Origin: Brettanomyces bruxellensis
Lineage: Eukaryota > Ascomycota > Pichiomycetes > Pichiales > Pichiaceae
Assembly (NCBI RefSeq): GCF_011074885.1
Contig: NC_054687.1
Coordinates: forward strand, 744,001 to 808,000
Length of the DNA stretch: 64,000 bases
Reading direction: 5' to 3'
Below, piece after piece: positions 33,682 through 43,554 of the stretch. The number at the start of each line of letters is the position of its first letter. Position 1 is the stretch's first letter. Below the pieces are notes generated by a model that had not been told where the DNA came from, did not search any database, and saw only the letters and a list, made by a program, of their open reading frames with translations. Made by a program: the position numbers and the translations under genes.

Positions 33682-34457
33682 TTTAACCTAATCCTAAACT
33701 AGAATCTCCCAAGACAAGATGGACTTTGTGACAGTAAAATGAGGAATCAGAACCTCAAAGGATTGTGTGGGTAGGATGTGGTTAATAAGGAAGTGGAAGT
33801 TTATTGGAAGCAAGGAACCTGATTCAATGTTAGACTTGTAGAGGAGAAATTCTCGCAGAATAAAATTTAGCACAGGGATTAAGAAAGTAACAGAAAGATA
33901 AAATGTGTTTGTTGATAGGCAGAAACTAATTTCACAGATTGTCATACATTAAGAAATTTCCATATTTATTTATTTATTCAATGCTCGTGGAGGGATAGAT
34001 CTTTCAAGGGTTGAAAAGAGCCACCTTCTATCAAAAGCGTATCCGACGGGCCGGTAAAAGGAAATAAAGAAATGACTATAACTTTGTGGGCGTACAAAGC
34101 TTGCTAATTAGTGCTTCGAGGGTATAAATGTACTATTTTCGATGCACTAATGAATGGAATCTTAGAAGTTCTGAAGAAGCGGAGAGGAAAAAATCACAAA
34201 GTCTCGGATGCCGTGACGATGTTTTCCAGATTGCTTTTTTTTAATTACTTTGGTGTGTATACCAGTTTCTCTTTAAAAATTTCTTCGAGTCTAACAGAAT
34301 ATAGGTCAAATCATAAAATCTAGGTGGCAGTGACTTTTTTGCTATTGTTAATATCACATTATAGATGTAGGCTGTTTCCGCCTGAGTGAACAATTTAAGC
34401 TTAATGACAAAGTCCGAAAGTAGCAATGTGGGGTAAGTAGCTGGCTGGGGCCTAAGG

Positions 34458-34464
34458 CGCGAAA
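34458..34464 (+). promoter_or_regulatory. SCB-like box CGCGAAA
   Basis: CGCGAAA fits the SBF consensus CRCGAAA. It is 228 bp upstream of the small membrane protein ATG and 53 bp from an MCB box. Confidence 0.4.
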
Positions 34465-34516
34465 AAGACGGGGAAGCGTAAAAACGTCAAAAAATGCCGT
34501 TGCTTTCGTCCTATAT

Positions 34517-34526
34517 CGACGCGTCG
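34517..34526. promoter_or_regulatory. MCB box in palindrome CGACGCGTCG
   Basis: The MluI cell-cycle box ACGCGT inside a 10-bp perfect palindrome, about 166 bp upstream of the small membrane protein gene. MBF binds ACGCGT in G1/S genes. Confidence 0.45.
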
Positions 34527-34691
34527 TCCCATATGCGTATATACCTTGCCTTTTCTACTTCACCTCGCTTACAGGGGGTGGGGGAAAAAATGCATTATCG
34601 AGTAAAAAAGAGACACGAACCTAACTGCTGTATGATTTAAGATATGGGGCAACTTATTATTTTAGTAGAGCTGTAAGTAACATACATCTCA

Positions 34692-35072
34692 ATGTCAGAA
34701 ACAAATATTAGGAAGAGAAATACACGTCATGGGGGGAACAGAAAAACCGATAATAACACTATAGTGGACGAAAATGGATTGAGATACAATAAAGAAGATC
34801 AGTTGGATAAAACGAGGGTGCTGAAGACTGCCTTCATAACCATACTTATGACGGTATTTATAGGATATTTTGTTATTGAGATCTTCAACTTGTTATGGGA
34901 CCTTTTAGTGAATTATTTTTTGCTTCATCAAGAAACTGATGGCATGTCTTATGTTAAAAGAGGTATCGTGTTGTTTGCAAAGGGACTAATAGCAGCGTAC
35001 ATCATAGTTTTTTTGAATAAAAAACTCCTTTTGGTTTATAATGATGAAGAAGAACTTTCGAAATACAACTAA
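34692..35072 (+). CDS. small two-TM membrane protein, unknown
   Basis: 126 residues, ATG at 34692. I do not recognise it. Basic N-terminus (NIRKRNTRHGGNRKTD), then two hydrophobic segments at about residues 43-77 (TAFITILMTVFIGYFVIEIF and onward, interrupted near LLWDLLVNYF) and about 91-113 (GIVLFAKGLIAAYIIVFL), and an acidic tail (YNDEEELSKYN). There is no signal-peptide-like start. The size and layout suggest a small ER or nuclear-envelope protein, but this is inference. Upstream SCB and MCB boxes hint at expression at G1/S. The gene is convergent with SLX4, about 100 bp away. Confidence 0.7.
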   Translation: MSETNIRKRNTRHGGNRKTDNNTIVDENGLRYNKEDQLDKTRVLKTAFITILMTVFIGYFVIEIFNLLWDLLVNYFLLHQETDGMSYVKRGIVLFAKGLIAAYIIVFLNKKLLLVYNDEEELSKYN

Positions 35073-35176
35073 GAAGATTATGGGAAAACTTAAGGGCGTA
35101 CGCCATGTACTCTACGAATAGGCCTAACATTATTACCCAGGAAATGTTATTATTTGATAATGTGTTTTTATAGATT

Positions 35177-37480
35177 TCATTTCGACTTAGCTTTCTTTTG
35201 CAATCTGCGGTTGTTTGCATCGGAAAAGCAGATTCCTAGTTCATCTAAGCATTCACAAACAACGTCAGTGTCTAAATCCCTTAGGCCGCAGCTATGAAGG
35301 TATTTCATAACTTTGTTGATATTTAAAGGTTTGTACATTAGAATCTTCTGATACATGTCATCGCCTTCCACAAGGCAATCACGTATCTTATTGAATACAT
35401 TTGTCCTAACTATTTCCTTCTCCTTTATAGATTGAATTTCAGGCATTTTTTCTGCTTGAGTAAATTTCAATATTTCGCTTTTAGATGGATCAAAATTAGC
35501 TATTGCCTTTTTCAAAATGGTCTGGTCCATTAGGTTGCATGTCATTTGTATAAGCGACAGCATACTGCTTCTAGATCTCGTAGGTTTCAAGCCCCATTCA
35601 CTAATTTGGTTTCGTAGTTGTTTGGTGGTAAACTTCTCAAACAATACCATATTTTGCTTTTCTTGGGTCTCAAATTGAGAATCTGGGATTTCAGTTGGAG
35701 CTAGCACATTTTTAAGATCTTTTGTTTCTAAGAGATCAGGTGAGTCGTGAGCAACTTGCTGAGTAAACTTGTCTTGCGCATTTTCAAATTGTTCTCGTGC
35801 ACTTGCAAATATGGCAGTAGACGGCTCACTATCTTCGTTAGATGACGATACACTGGCATCATTATCATCTACAATGGGCTCTTTTTGACTGGACACAACC
35901 TGAATAACATTTGTCGAAACATCAACTTCTTCCCTATTTTGGAAACTACTCGGAAGAGCATTAACGCCGCTATTGTCTCCATTTATTTTATCTTCAGCAG
36001 CATCAAACATGGGAGTATCAGTAACATTCAAATCATTGTAACCAACACATATTAAATCATCACTATTTTCAGAGGACAAAGAGTTCGGTATTTCGCTAAC
36101 AGTGTCTATACTCTCAGGGAGCTGATTTATACTTTTTAATCTCTTGATATCCGGGGTTGCAGACATTTCGGTGGACGATCTTCTTAACAAAGTCACATTT
36201 GGAAAATTGCTTGGAGAAACTTTTCTCCTAACTAGTCTTGCGTGAGATATTAATTCTTTCTTTGAACTGTCTTCAACAAAATTACTTTGAGCATTTTCAG
36301 ACGCATTCTCAGAAACTTTAGGTGATGATGATAATAGTAATGGACGCTCCTGTGTGCCAATTATACCAATAGAATTGTTGGGAATATCATTTTGGGCATC
36401 GTCATTTTTTGCGTCACAAACCTTCACCTGCCCATGATCCTTTTGTGAACTTTCAATGTTTTCCAGATTAATTTGAGTTGCATCTAATTCAGAGCAACTA
36501 TCACTGATTGTAATTAAATCATCATTATCAATTTCTTGGGGTTTTTGAACATGATCAGCCTTCGATACGTCATCCATTACTTGTGAAAGTGTTGAAACAA
36601 AACCATTAGATTCGTTACCATGCGTATTCACCACCTGGTCTATACTAAAAATTTCCTTATCATCGTCGCTTTGGCTTTCAGAAAGAAAACTTCTGCCATT
36701 TCCATCCGAATCGTAATCATACAACATTTTAATATCCTCTCTGCTCAGTGAGGTCGGGGCGCCCGATGATTTTGGCCATAGCCTTTTCGGTTCTTTCTGA
36801 CTTGAGAATTCAAATGTTCCAGTGATATTATTTACAATTCCCTTTGAAGATACCGAAGCATTTTCAAAATGCAAATCTGGATGTCTTTCTTTATATTTTT
36901 GTGTCAGAGAATCCAAACTTTCTCTCTGAAGTGCATCACTTGTTTTTGAAAACCGCTTCTTAATTTGCGTTAAAGCATCGCTCCATTCTTCCTCCGTGTA
37001 GAGTGAGGAAGTGCCGTTCAATTCTATATCATCTTCACTCTTTCCTTTTAAACCTTTACAAAAATTTCGGAGCTTTCCCTTTTTGCCAGACAACATACCA
37101 ACACCCATTGGTGCATCAACAGAGCGACGATTATACTTTTTGGACATCTTGCTTGAAATGCTCCCTATTTTGCGATTTTTAGTTACTCTCTTTTTTCTAA
37201 CCACCTTTGATTTTGTGCGCTTTGAGCCTTTCTGCTTTTTGTTAGGTACTCCCTTTTCTAAATCATCCGACAATCTTTTACGTTTCGACCCAATCCCAGT
37301 TGATACACTCGTTGTAACAGGTTTTTTGTGATGAAAAGAAAACTTTTTGCGTAATGAGGATATTTTTTCTTTTCTCTCATCCTCAATAGACCATTCTTCT
37401 AAAGCTGCTTGTGCCTGTGTACCAAAGGCAAATGACTGTGAAATTTTCCCAGCATCATGACTTTCTTCATCTTCACACAT
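35177..37480 (-). CDS. SLX4: Slx4, scaffold of the Slx1-Slx4 structure-specific nuclease
   Basis: 767 residues from the ATG at 37480 (MCEDEESHDAG). Slx4 binds the Slx1 endonuclease and Rad1-Rad10 for flap and Holliday-junction processing and damage signalling. The first three quarters are poorly conserved: Lys/Arg-rich patches (KRKRLSDD, KKRVTKNRKIG) and many Ser/Asp stretches. The C-terminal part has the SAP-like motif FTTKQLRNQISEWGLKPTRSRSSM and the conserved Slx1-binding end (YKPLNINKVMKYLHSCGLR, CLDELGICF). The frame reaches a further ATG at 37567, but that extension is Cys/Ile/Phe-rich and unlike Slx4, so the later ATG is preferred. Confidence 0.85.
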   Translation of the reverse strand: MCEDEESHDAGKISQSFAFGTQAQAALEEWSIEDERKEKISSLRKKFSFHHKKPVTTSVSTGIGSKRKRLSDDLEKGVPNKKQKGSKRTKSKVVRKKRVTKNRKIGSISSKMSKKYNRRSVDAPMGVGMLSGKKGKLRNFCKGLKGKSEDDIELNGTSSLYTEEEWSDALTQIKKRFSKTSDALQRESLDSLTQKYKERHPDLHFENASVSSKGIVNNITGTFEFSSQKEPKRLWPKSSGAPTSLSREDIKMLYDYDSDGNGRSFLSESQSDDDKEIFSIDQVVNTHGNESNGFVSTLSQVMDDVSKADHVQKPQEIDNDDLITISDSCSELDATQINLENIESSQKDHGQVKVCDAKNDDAQNDIPNNSIGIIGTQERPLLLSSSPKVSENASENAQSNFVEDSSKKELISHARLVRRKVSPSNFPNVTLLRRSSTEMSATPDIKRLKSINQLPESIDTVSEIPNSLSSENSDDLICVGYNDLNVTDTPMFDAAEDKINGDNSGVNALPSSFQNREEVDVSTNVIQVVSSQKEPIVDDNDASVSSSNEDSEPSTAIFASAREQFENAQDKFTQQVAHDSPDLLETKDLKNVLAPTEIPDSQFETQEKQNMVLFEKFTTKQLRNQISEWGLKPTRSRSSMLSLIQMTCNLMDQTILKKAIANFDPSKSEILKFTQAEKMPEIQSIKEKEIVRTNVFNKIRDCLVEGDDMYQKILMYKPLNINKVMKYLHSCGLRDLDTDVVCECLDELGICFSDANNRRLQKKAKSK

Positions 37481-37636
37481 TTTAATCATGTAATAAATAA
37501 AATTTAGCAGTTTAAATATATAAATACAGCAACAATTGAAGCAGGTGCCATGCAACATTAAGAACATTTGATTGATCTTTGATTAGCAGCTAGATAAATA
37601 AATGTGAAGTATCTACTGAAAAAAATATCCAGCCGG

Positions 37637-37648
37637 TTGACGCGTCAA
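37637..37648. promoter_or_regulatory. MCB palindrome TTGACGCGTCAA
   Basis: A 12-bp perfect palindrome with the ACGCGT core of MluI cell-cycle boxes, between divergent SLX4 and CAC1, 157 bp from each ATG. Both genes act in S phase, so MBF control is plausible. Confidence 0.55.
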
Positions 37649-37657
37649 AATTGAAGT

Positions 37658-37664
37658 CGCGAAA
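37658..37664 (+). promoter_or_regulatory. SCB-like box CGCGAAA
   Basis: CGCGAAA (SBF consensus CRCGAAA), 9 bp from the MCB palindrome in the SLX4/CAC1 divergent promoter. Confidence 0.45.
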
Positions 37665-37804
37665 AGAACAGAAAAAAAGGACAAGGTTCAGTTAGTGCGT
37701 GCATCATCTTCCCACAGACTACAATATTAACTCTGACAGACATGGAGCAATTTAATTTGGGAGGCTACTGAAGTTCAACACATCAACGTACTTGGAGAAA
37801 TAAG

Positions 37805-39823
37805 ATGAGGCAAATGGAGCTGCCATTTTTGCTGCCACAAAATAAACGTGCACTACCTGGAGACGCACCTCGTCAAGCGATCTCAAAAAGAGCCAAAATA
37901 GACGAAGGAGGAGCACAAGAAATTATCAACTTAGAACAGGAAAATGGATGTGAAGACAAAACTAAAAATAAGTCACTAGATATAGATCTGGACAAGGAAA
38001 GTGATGAGGAACAGAGCCAGATGTTTGGGACAAGTGCGACTAGTACTCAATTATCCGAAATCGAAGAGGTTCCAGCAACAGAGAAAGTTTCTACACATAA
38101 AATAATGAAGAATAAATCACCTTTAAAGAAAGACGAACCAAAGAAAAAAGCAGAGAGTTCTGGACATAAAATTACTAAAGAGGAGAAACATAAGAGAAAA
38201 CTTCAAAAGGATGAAGAGGCAAAGAAGAGGAGGGTGAAGAGAGAGAAAGAAGCGGAGGAAAGGAGAGCAAAAAAGCAGAAAGAGGCATTGGAAAGGAAAG
38301 CAAAAAGAGAAAAGGAAAACGAAGAAAGAAGACTTCGTAAGGAGAAGGAAGCGAAGGAAAAGAAAATAAGAAGAGAAAAAGTAGCTGAGGAAAGAAGGTT
38401 GAAGAAAGAGAGGAGGGAAAAGGAAAAGGAGGAAAGAAAACTAAAATTTGAAGAAGAAAGAAGAAAGAAGAAGGAAGAGTTAGAAAAGAAAAACAAACTG
38501 AAGGAAGAAGAAAAGAGGAAGAAGGAAGAAGAAAAGAGGAAGAAGGAAGAAGAGAAACTACGAAAACAACAAATAGAGGAGGAAAAACGTAAGAAACAAT
38601 CGATAACAAATTTCTTTCATGTTAAGGCGACGAAGAATTCGACTAAACTTTCAAGGACAAGTTTACCGGAGGCTCAGAAAGAGGATGGGGAGAATGAAGG
38701 TAAATCTGACTTTGAAAAATTCTTCCTTCCATTTTATGTGAAGGGAAATACTCGTCTAGTTAAGCATGAGATTGACCTTACGAAAGAAGCCTCGTTGGAA
38801 CAATTTATCAGAAATGCCGAGAACGATGAGAACACATGCAAATCAAGAACAGATCTCAATCAATACTTTAGTATACTTGCAAATAAAGAGCTGAAAAATG
38901 CTTCTGAAATCAAACTTGATTACAGAAAAGCTGGAGATGTTGCGCAAAAAATGAATTTGGGTCTCATAAAAGATTCTCAGGAAGATTTTGAGAAGGTTCC
39001 TCGTGCATTTCTACAATTCTATGAGAATATGAAGGTGCCGTATTGTGGTACCTCCTCGTATACTATTTTTGATGTGAAAGAGACATTAGCGACAAATCCA
39101 TTCATCAAAATAACATCAAAACAAGGACCAACTATAAATTATGAATACGATTCAGATTTGGAGGAATCTGACGATGAGGGAGACGGCGAAGATATTGATC
39201 TTGAGAATGACGATGAGGACGACGAGGATGATGAAGAGGACATATCTAGTGTATCTGATATAGAAGGCTTCGTCGAAAAAGATGGTTCTGATAGTCAAAA
39301 TTCTACGGATTCAAAGCAGAAGATTCTTGGACCATTAAAACCAGAGACCAGATGGCTTGGGCAAACATTTTCGGAAAAAGATGCATTTGGCAAATACTTC
39401 CAAGGTATTAAAGTAAAGAAGGTACAGGCACAACTAAGCTTTCCAATCAATCCTTTTAAAAATTACTGGGATGGCTCGAAAAAGTATGAGAGTGAGGATA
39501 ATAGTAGCCAATCAAAATCTTTACCGATAGGGACAGATACACACACCGAGAGATCACTAGATACTAATAACACGCAACCAGGTATTATGAAGGTGAGAAA
39601 AAAGACGCTTACTAAGGAAGAAGATGTGAAGAAACTTGTGGATTTTGTGAGGAAAAACTCAAATTACACTTTAGGCACTTTAACTGAGTTGTTACAAAAA
39701 CAAATATTTACGGAGTGCTCTAGATCCATAGTGAGAAATAGCATTAAACATTTTGCTTCCTTTGACAAGAAACAGAACAGGTGGGTTATAAACGCAGATG
39801 CAACTTCTACTATGACAAATTAA
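37805..39823 (+). CDS. CAC1: CAF-1 histone chaperone large subunit
   Basis: 672 residues, large subunit (p150, also RLF2) of chromatin assembly factor 1, which deposits H3-H4 behind the replication fork. A long Lys/Glu/Arg-rich coiled region (about 115-265) typical of the family is followed by the PCNA-binding PIP box QSITNFFH at about 266-273. Then come FEKFFLPFYVKGNTRLV, the acidic histone-binding stretch (YDSDLEESDDEGDGEDIDLE with DDEDDEDDEED), and a C-terminal winged-helix region (LTKEEDVKKLVDFVRKN, KQNRWVIN). It shares a divergent promoter with SLX4, and MCM4 follows on the same strand as in S. cerevisiae. Confidence 0.93.
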   Translation: MRQMELPFLLPQNKRALPGDAPRQAISKRAKIDEGGAQEIINLEQENGCEDKTKNKSLDIDLDKESDEEQSQMFGTSATSTQLSEIEEVPATEKVSTHKIMKNKSPLKKDEPKKKAESSGHKITKEEKHKRKLQKDEEAKKRRVKREKEAEERRAKKQKEALERKAKREKENEERRLRKEKEAKEKKIRREKVAEERRLKKERREKEKEERKLKFEEERRKKKEELEKKNKLKEEEKRKKEEEKRKKEEEKLRKQQIEEEKRKKQSITNFFHVKATKNSTKLSRTSLPEAQKEDGENEGKSDFEKFFLPFYVKGNTRLVKHEIDLTKEASLEQFIRNAENDENTCKSRTDLNQYFSILANKELKNASEIKLDYRKAGDVAQKMNLGLIKDSQEDFEKVPRAFLQFYENMKVPYCGTSSYTIFDVKETLATNPFIKITSKQGPTINYEYDSDLEESDDEGDGEDIDLENDDEDDEDDEEDISSVSDIEGFVEKDGSDSQNSTDSKQKILGPLKPETRWLGQTFSEKDAFGKYFQGIKVKKVQAQLSFPINPFKNYWDGSKKYESEDNSSQSKSLPIGTDTHTERSLDTNNTQPGIMKVRKKTLTKEEDVKKLVDFVRKNSNYTLGTLTELLQKQIFTECSRSIVRNSIKHFASFDKKQNRWVINADATSTMTN

Positions 39824-40312
39824 GGAAAATATAATTTGAATAAATAGTACAGATATAAATATTAATGTTGTATAATCAACTCGTAATAGTGGGAAAAGAA
39901 ATTCCAGATAGATATGCTTGGGCGTTGCTTGATTCTCGATTACTCTAGTTTTTTTTTATTAAGGTAAAAATTTCGCGTTCTAATGCAAAACATTAAACAC
40001 GAAAAAGGAAACATTACTCAATCGAGTTTAAATGAATGCATAGTGCTTGAAAATTTGTCGAGCAAATGTGTGGTAAAAAAAAAAAGGGGACAAGCCCACA
40101 ACAAGAACGTGAAGATTTTGGCGTTGAAACCTATCTTCCAAAAAATTGTGAAACTGAACACGAAAAAAACTTGATTGTAGAGTTCAAGATCTTTTATTTC
40201 ATATATTTTCTGGATTTGTCTCAGATACTGACAGTTAAGTTTATTTCTTTTTTAAAGAAGGAGATCGATTCACATAAGCCAAATTTAATCGAAGGAAACT
40301 AAGATAAACACC
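39824..40312. other. intergenic region, MCM4 promoter
   Basis: 489 bp between CAC1 and MCM4, both on the plus strand. It carries A and T runs and one SCB-like box (39971). Short open frames inside show no conserved features. Confidence 0.4.
39971..39977 (-). promoter_or_regulatory. SCB-like box upstream of MCM4
   Basis: TTTCGCG, i.e. CGCGAAA on the minus strand, about 336 bp upstream of the MCM4 ATG in the 489-bp CAC1-MCM4 gap. A single seven-base match. Confidence 0.3.
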
Positions 40313-43162
40313 ATGTCATCTTCTCCACCAATGCCTTCAACACCTGATCATAATGACCAGGATACAAATGATACACACTTGACTGCTCATGATACATTTT
40401 CAACATCTCAAACACATGACGCCGTTCCATCTTCACCGCTTTTTATGCCTCCATCGAGTGATTCCGTCTCGGGACCTTCATCACAAATAAGATCTAACGA
40501 TGACCACAACAGAAATACTCACTTAGGAAGTGCACTCGGGGGATTATCTTCACCTGTTGCTGAGCCAACAAGCGATTTACTTTCAACTAGTTCTACGGGA
40601 TTTGGATCATTCCAGCGTCCGCGTTTGCATAGTAGAGGTGATATTCATTCCTCTGACTTTTTATCTTCTCCCATGAAAAGACGATTTTTCACAGAGAGTT
40701 CTGGCGCTGGACCCTCATCCTCAGGATTGGAACGTGGATTATCTTCTAGTTCGGCTCTACCTTCATCTGCATCATCATCAGCCTTACCGTCATCTGATGC
40801 TGGAAATGCTTTGTCTTCTGCAGCAAACATTCCTCAGTCTACGGCAACCAATACTTCAACGTCACACGCTCCTGATGAACCTGTCAGAGTCATTTGGGGT
40901 ACAAATGTCTCTATACAAGAATGTTCAGATAATTTCAGAACTTTTTTGATGTCATTTAAGATGAAGTATCGTAAGAAAATGGACGATACGTTGGAGGATC
41001 CAGATGAAGATGAAAAATTGTACTATATGGATATGCTTAACATGATGAAGGAAACAAACGCCACCAACTTGAATTTGGACTGCAGGAACTTGCTTGCTTA
41101 CTCTTCAACCAAGAAGCTATACTATCAATTAATCAACTATCCGCAAGAAGTTGTGCCAATTATGGACCAGACCATCAAAGACTGTCTCGTCTCACTTGTG
41201 CTAGACAATGCACCAAGCAATGAATCAAACACAGAACGGGATTCGATTGTGGACCAGATTGAATCCAACATCTATAAGGTGCGGCCGTATAATATTGAAA
41301 ACAACAAAGGTATGCGTGAACTCAATCCAGGTGACATTGACAAATTGGTGACAGTTAAGGGAATTGTGATCAGATCGACCCCTATAATTCCAGATATGAA
41401 GGTTGCTTTTTTCAAATGCAATGTTTGTGATCACACCGTTGTGGTGGAAAATGATAGGGGACTAATTCAGGAACCTACAAAATGTCCTCGTCCCATCTGT
41501 GGTGTGGCAAATTCCATGCAATTGATTCACAATAGATCATCATTTGCCAATAAGCAGGTCGTGAAGCTTCAGGAAACACCGGACTTGGTTCCAGATGGAC
41601 AGACTCCTCATTCTGTCACATTATGTGTGTATGACGAGCTTGTTGATTCATGCCGTGCTGGTGATCGGGTTGAGGTAACGGGAATCTTTAAATCATCACC
41701 AGTTAAAGTTAATTCTCGTCAACGTGCGTTGAGGGCTCTATACAAAACGTACTTGGATGTGGTGCACATTAAGAAGACAAACGGAAAAAGATTGTCACCG
41801 GATGAAAGTACGTTGGAGACTGAATTAAAAGAGCAGCAGGAAGTTAAAGAGACCAGGCAGCTTTCCCAAAAGACAATAGAGAAGATCAAGAAGGTTGCTC
41901 AAAGAGAGGACATATATGAATTACTTTCCAGGTCGGTGGCTCCATCAATTTATCAAATGGGTGATGTGAAAAAAGGAATCCTCTTGCAATTATTTGGAGG
42001 TAACAACATAGAAACCAAGAAACTTGGCCGAACAAGGGGTGATATTAACATTTTACTTTGTGGTGATCCATCCACTTCTAAATCGCAACTTCTGCAATAC
42101 GTGCATAAAATTGCTCCTCGTGGTATATATACATCCGGTAAAGGTTCATCTGCGGTTGGTTTAACTGCATATATTACACGGGACCCAGATACACGGCAGT
42201 TAGTTCTTGAAAGTGGTGCATTAGTTCTTTCCGATGGTGGTATCTGCTGTATTGATGAGTTCGACAAGATGAGTGATGCTACTCGTTCTGTTTTACACGA
42301 AGTCATGGAACAGCAGACTATATCTATTGCCAAAGCAGGCATTATCACTACTCTAAATGCTAGAACGTCTATTCTTGCATCCGCTAATCCAATCGAATCC
42401 AGGTACAATTCTAACCTTCCGGTTACCAAAAATATTGACCTTCCACCTACTTTGCTTTCGAGATTTGATCTTGTATATCTTATCTTGGATAAGGTGGATG
42501 AGAAAATCGATAGCCAATTGGCAAAACACATAGCTGGTATGTATCTTGAAGATAATGGATCTAGTGCTACAAAGGAAGAAATTTTAAGTGCCGATTTCCT
42601 CACCTCATATATCCAGTATGCAAAGGCTCACTACAAGCCACATCTGACAGAAGAGGCAAAGGGGGAACTAGTGCGATCATATGTGGAAATGAGAAAACTT
42701 GGGGAGGATGTTCGTGGGTCTGAAAAGAGAATTACTGCTACTACAAGACAGTTGGAGAGTTTGATTCGTTTATCAGAGGCTCATGCAAAGATGAGACTTT
42801 CTGATGTGGTTCATCTTGAAGATGTTCAAGAAGCTGTTCGATTGATGAAGTCGGCATTGAAGGAATATGCAACTGATCCACTTACAGGAAGAATTGATAT
42901 GGATCTTGTTCAGACAGGTCAGACTTCGGCAGAGAGAAAGCTAAAGGAGGATTTGACATCACAAATAGCTAGTATCGTGAATAAAGAAGAAACAATCACT
43001 TACGATGCTTTACTTAACAGGATCAATGATCAGTCTTCTACATCAGTTGAAAATGTGGATTTGAACGAAGCTTTGAGGCGTTTAGAGGCAGATAACCAAA
43101 TAGTTACTTTCGGAAGAGGTCATAGGAGAGAAATAAGAGCAAACAGATCTGGACCTATATGA
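40313..43162 (+). CDS. MCM4: MCM4 replicative helicase subunit
   Basis: 949 residues (S. cerevisiae Mcm4/Cdc54 933), subunit of the Mcm2-7 helicase. The N-terminal about 190 residues are Ser/Pro/Thr-rich with SP and SSP sites, as expected for the Cdc7/CDK-regulated tail. Then the MCM N-domain (ELNPGDIDKLVTVKGIVIRS), a zinc-binding set CNVCDH...CPRPICG, and the AAA+ core: Walker A GDPSTSKS at about residue 584, Walker B CIDEFDKM at about 644, arginine finger SRFD at about 715. A C-terminal winged helix (EETITYDALLNRI, ALRRLEADNQIVTF) ends the protein. CAC1 lies before it and ATP20 after it. Confidence 0.98.
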   Translation: MSSSPPMPSTPDHNDQDTNDTHLTAHDTFSTSQTHDAVPSSPLFMPPSSDSVSGPSSQIRSNDDHNRNTHLGSALGGLSSPVAEPTSDLLSTSSTGFGSFQRPRLHSRGDIHSSDFLSSPMKRRFFTESSGAGPSSSGLERGLSSSSALPSSASSSALPSSDAGNALSSAANIPQSTATNTSTSHAPDEPVRVIWGTNVSIQECSDNFRTFLMSFKMKYRKKMDDTLEDPDEDEKLYYMDMLNMMKETNATNLNLDCRNLLAYSSTKKLYYQLINYPQEVVPIMDQTIKDCLVSLVLDNAPSNESNTERDSIVDQIESNIYKVRPYNIENNKGMRELNPGDIDKLVTVKGIVIRSTPIIPDMKVAFFKCNVCDHTVVVENDRGLIQEPTKCPRPICGVANSMQLIHNRSSFANKQVVKLQETPDLVPDGQTPHSVTLCVYDELVDSCRAGDRVEVTGIFKSSPVKVNSRQRALRALYKTYLDVVHIKKTNGKRLSPDESTLETELKEQQEVKETRQLSQKTIEKIKKVAQREDIYELLSRSVAPSIYQMGDVKKGILLQLFGGNNIETKKLGRTRGDINILLCGDPSTSKSQLLQYVHKIAPRGIYTSGKGSSAVGLTAYITRDPDTRQLVLESGALVLSDGGICCIDEFDKMSDATRSVLHEVMEQQTISIAKAGIITTLNARTSILASANPIESRYNSNLPVTKNIDLPPTLLSRFDLVYLILDKVDEKIDSQLAKHIAGMYLEDNGSSATKEEILSADFLTSYIQYAKAHYKPHLTEEAKGELVRSYVEMRKLGEDVRGSEKRITATTRQLESLIRLSEAHAKMRLSDVVHLEDVQEAVRLMKSALKEYATDPLTGRIDMDLVQTGQTSAERKLKEDLTSQIASIVNKEETITYDALLNRINDQSSTSVENVDLNEALRRLEADNQIVTFGRGHRREIRANRSGPI

Positions 43163-43224
43163 AAGTCTATAAAAAAGTTATTTTTCTATGTAAGAAATTT
43201 CCATTTTGTACTATTTGAAATTGA

Positions 43225-43266
43225 TAGGTAATTGATGCTAGGTAATTGATGTTAGGTAATTGGTAA
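43225..43266. repeat. three tandem 14-bp units
   Basis: TAGGTAATTGATGC, TAGGTAATTGATGT and a third, diverged TAGGTAATTGGTAA follow each other without gap, between the MCM4 stop and ATP20. The function is unknown. They could serve in MCM4 3' end formation or the ATP20 promoter. Confidence 0.75.
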
Positions 43267-43299
43267 TGGGTAACTTGTTGCTTGGAAAATATACTTGAT

Positions 43300-43305
43300 C
43301 ACGTG
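43300..43305. promoter_or_regulatory. CACGTG box upstream of ATP20
   Basis: CACGTG within GATCACGTGAGG, 255 bp upstream of the ATP20 ATG. This is the Cbf1-type E-box core (RTCACGTG). Cbf1 binds promoters of many respiratory genes in non-Saccharomyces yeasts. Confidence 0.4.
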
Positions 43306-43554
43306 AGGAAAGTATATTCTTTTTTTCTCCCCCTCTATTAATTTTTTTGGCGGAGCTTTTTGGCTTTTGAGTATTTTTAAAGCATCTGGTTGGACGCTTA
43401 ATCGAGCTGAAAAAAATTAAAAAAAATAAGGCGGGGGGTTTCGAACCATACAACCTCAGTACAGCAAGTTGTACCTTCCTTCCCCTTTGGAATTAACAAC
43501 TTCAAAAGGTTGACGTCTCTCTTTTATTCTACAAAATTTAACAACAATATATCA

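Larger units (their letters stand above)
33682..34691. other. divergent promoter with SCB and MCB boxes
   Basis: 1.0 kb between the zinc-finger gene (minus) and a small membrane protein gene (plus). It contains an SCB-like CGCGAAA at 34458 and an ACGCGT palindrome at 34517-34526, both closer to the plus-strand gene. No other gene is recognised. Confidence 0.5.

Noticed and set aside
38175..38609. Long antisense open frame rich in Ser, Phe and Leu
   Set aside because: It is the shadow of the Lys/Glu-rich coiled region of CAC1; AAG/GAA repeats on one strand give CTT/TTC on the other.
43437..43490. tRNA-like sequence with a GGTTTCGAACC box on the minus strand
   Set aside because: It resembles a Pol III B box, but the T stem does not pair and no matching 5' acceptor half is found.
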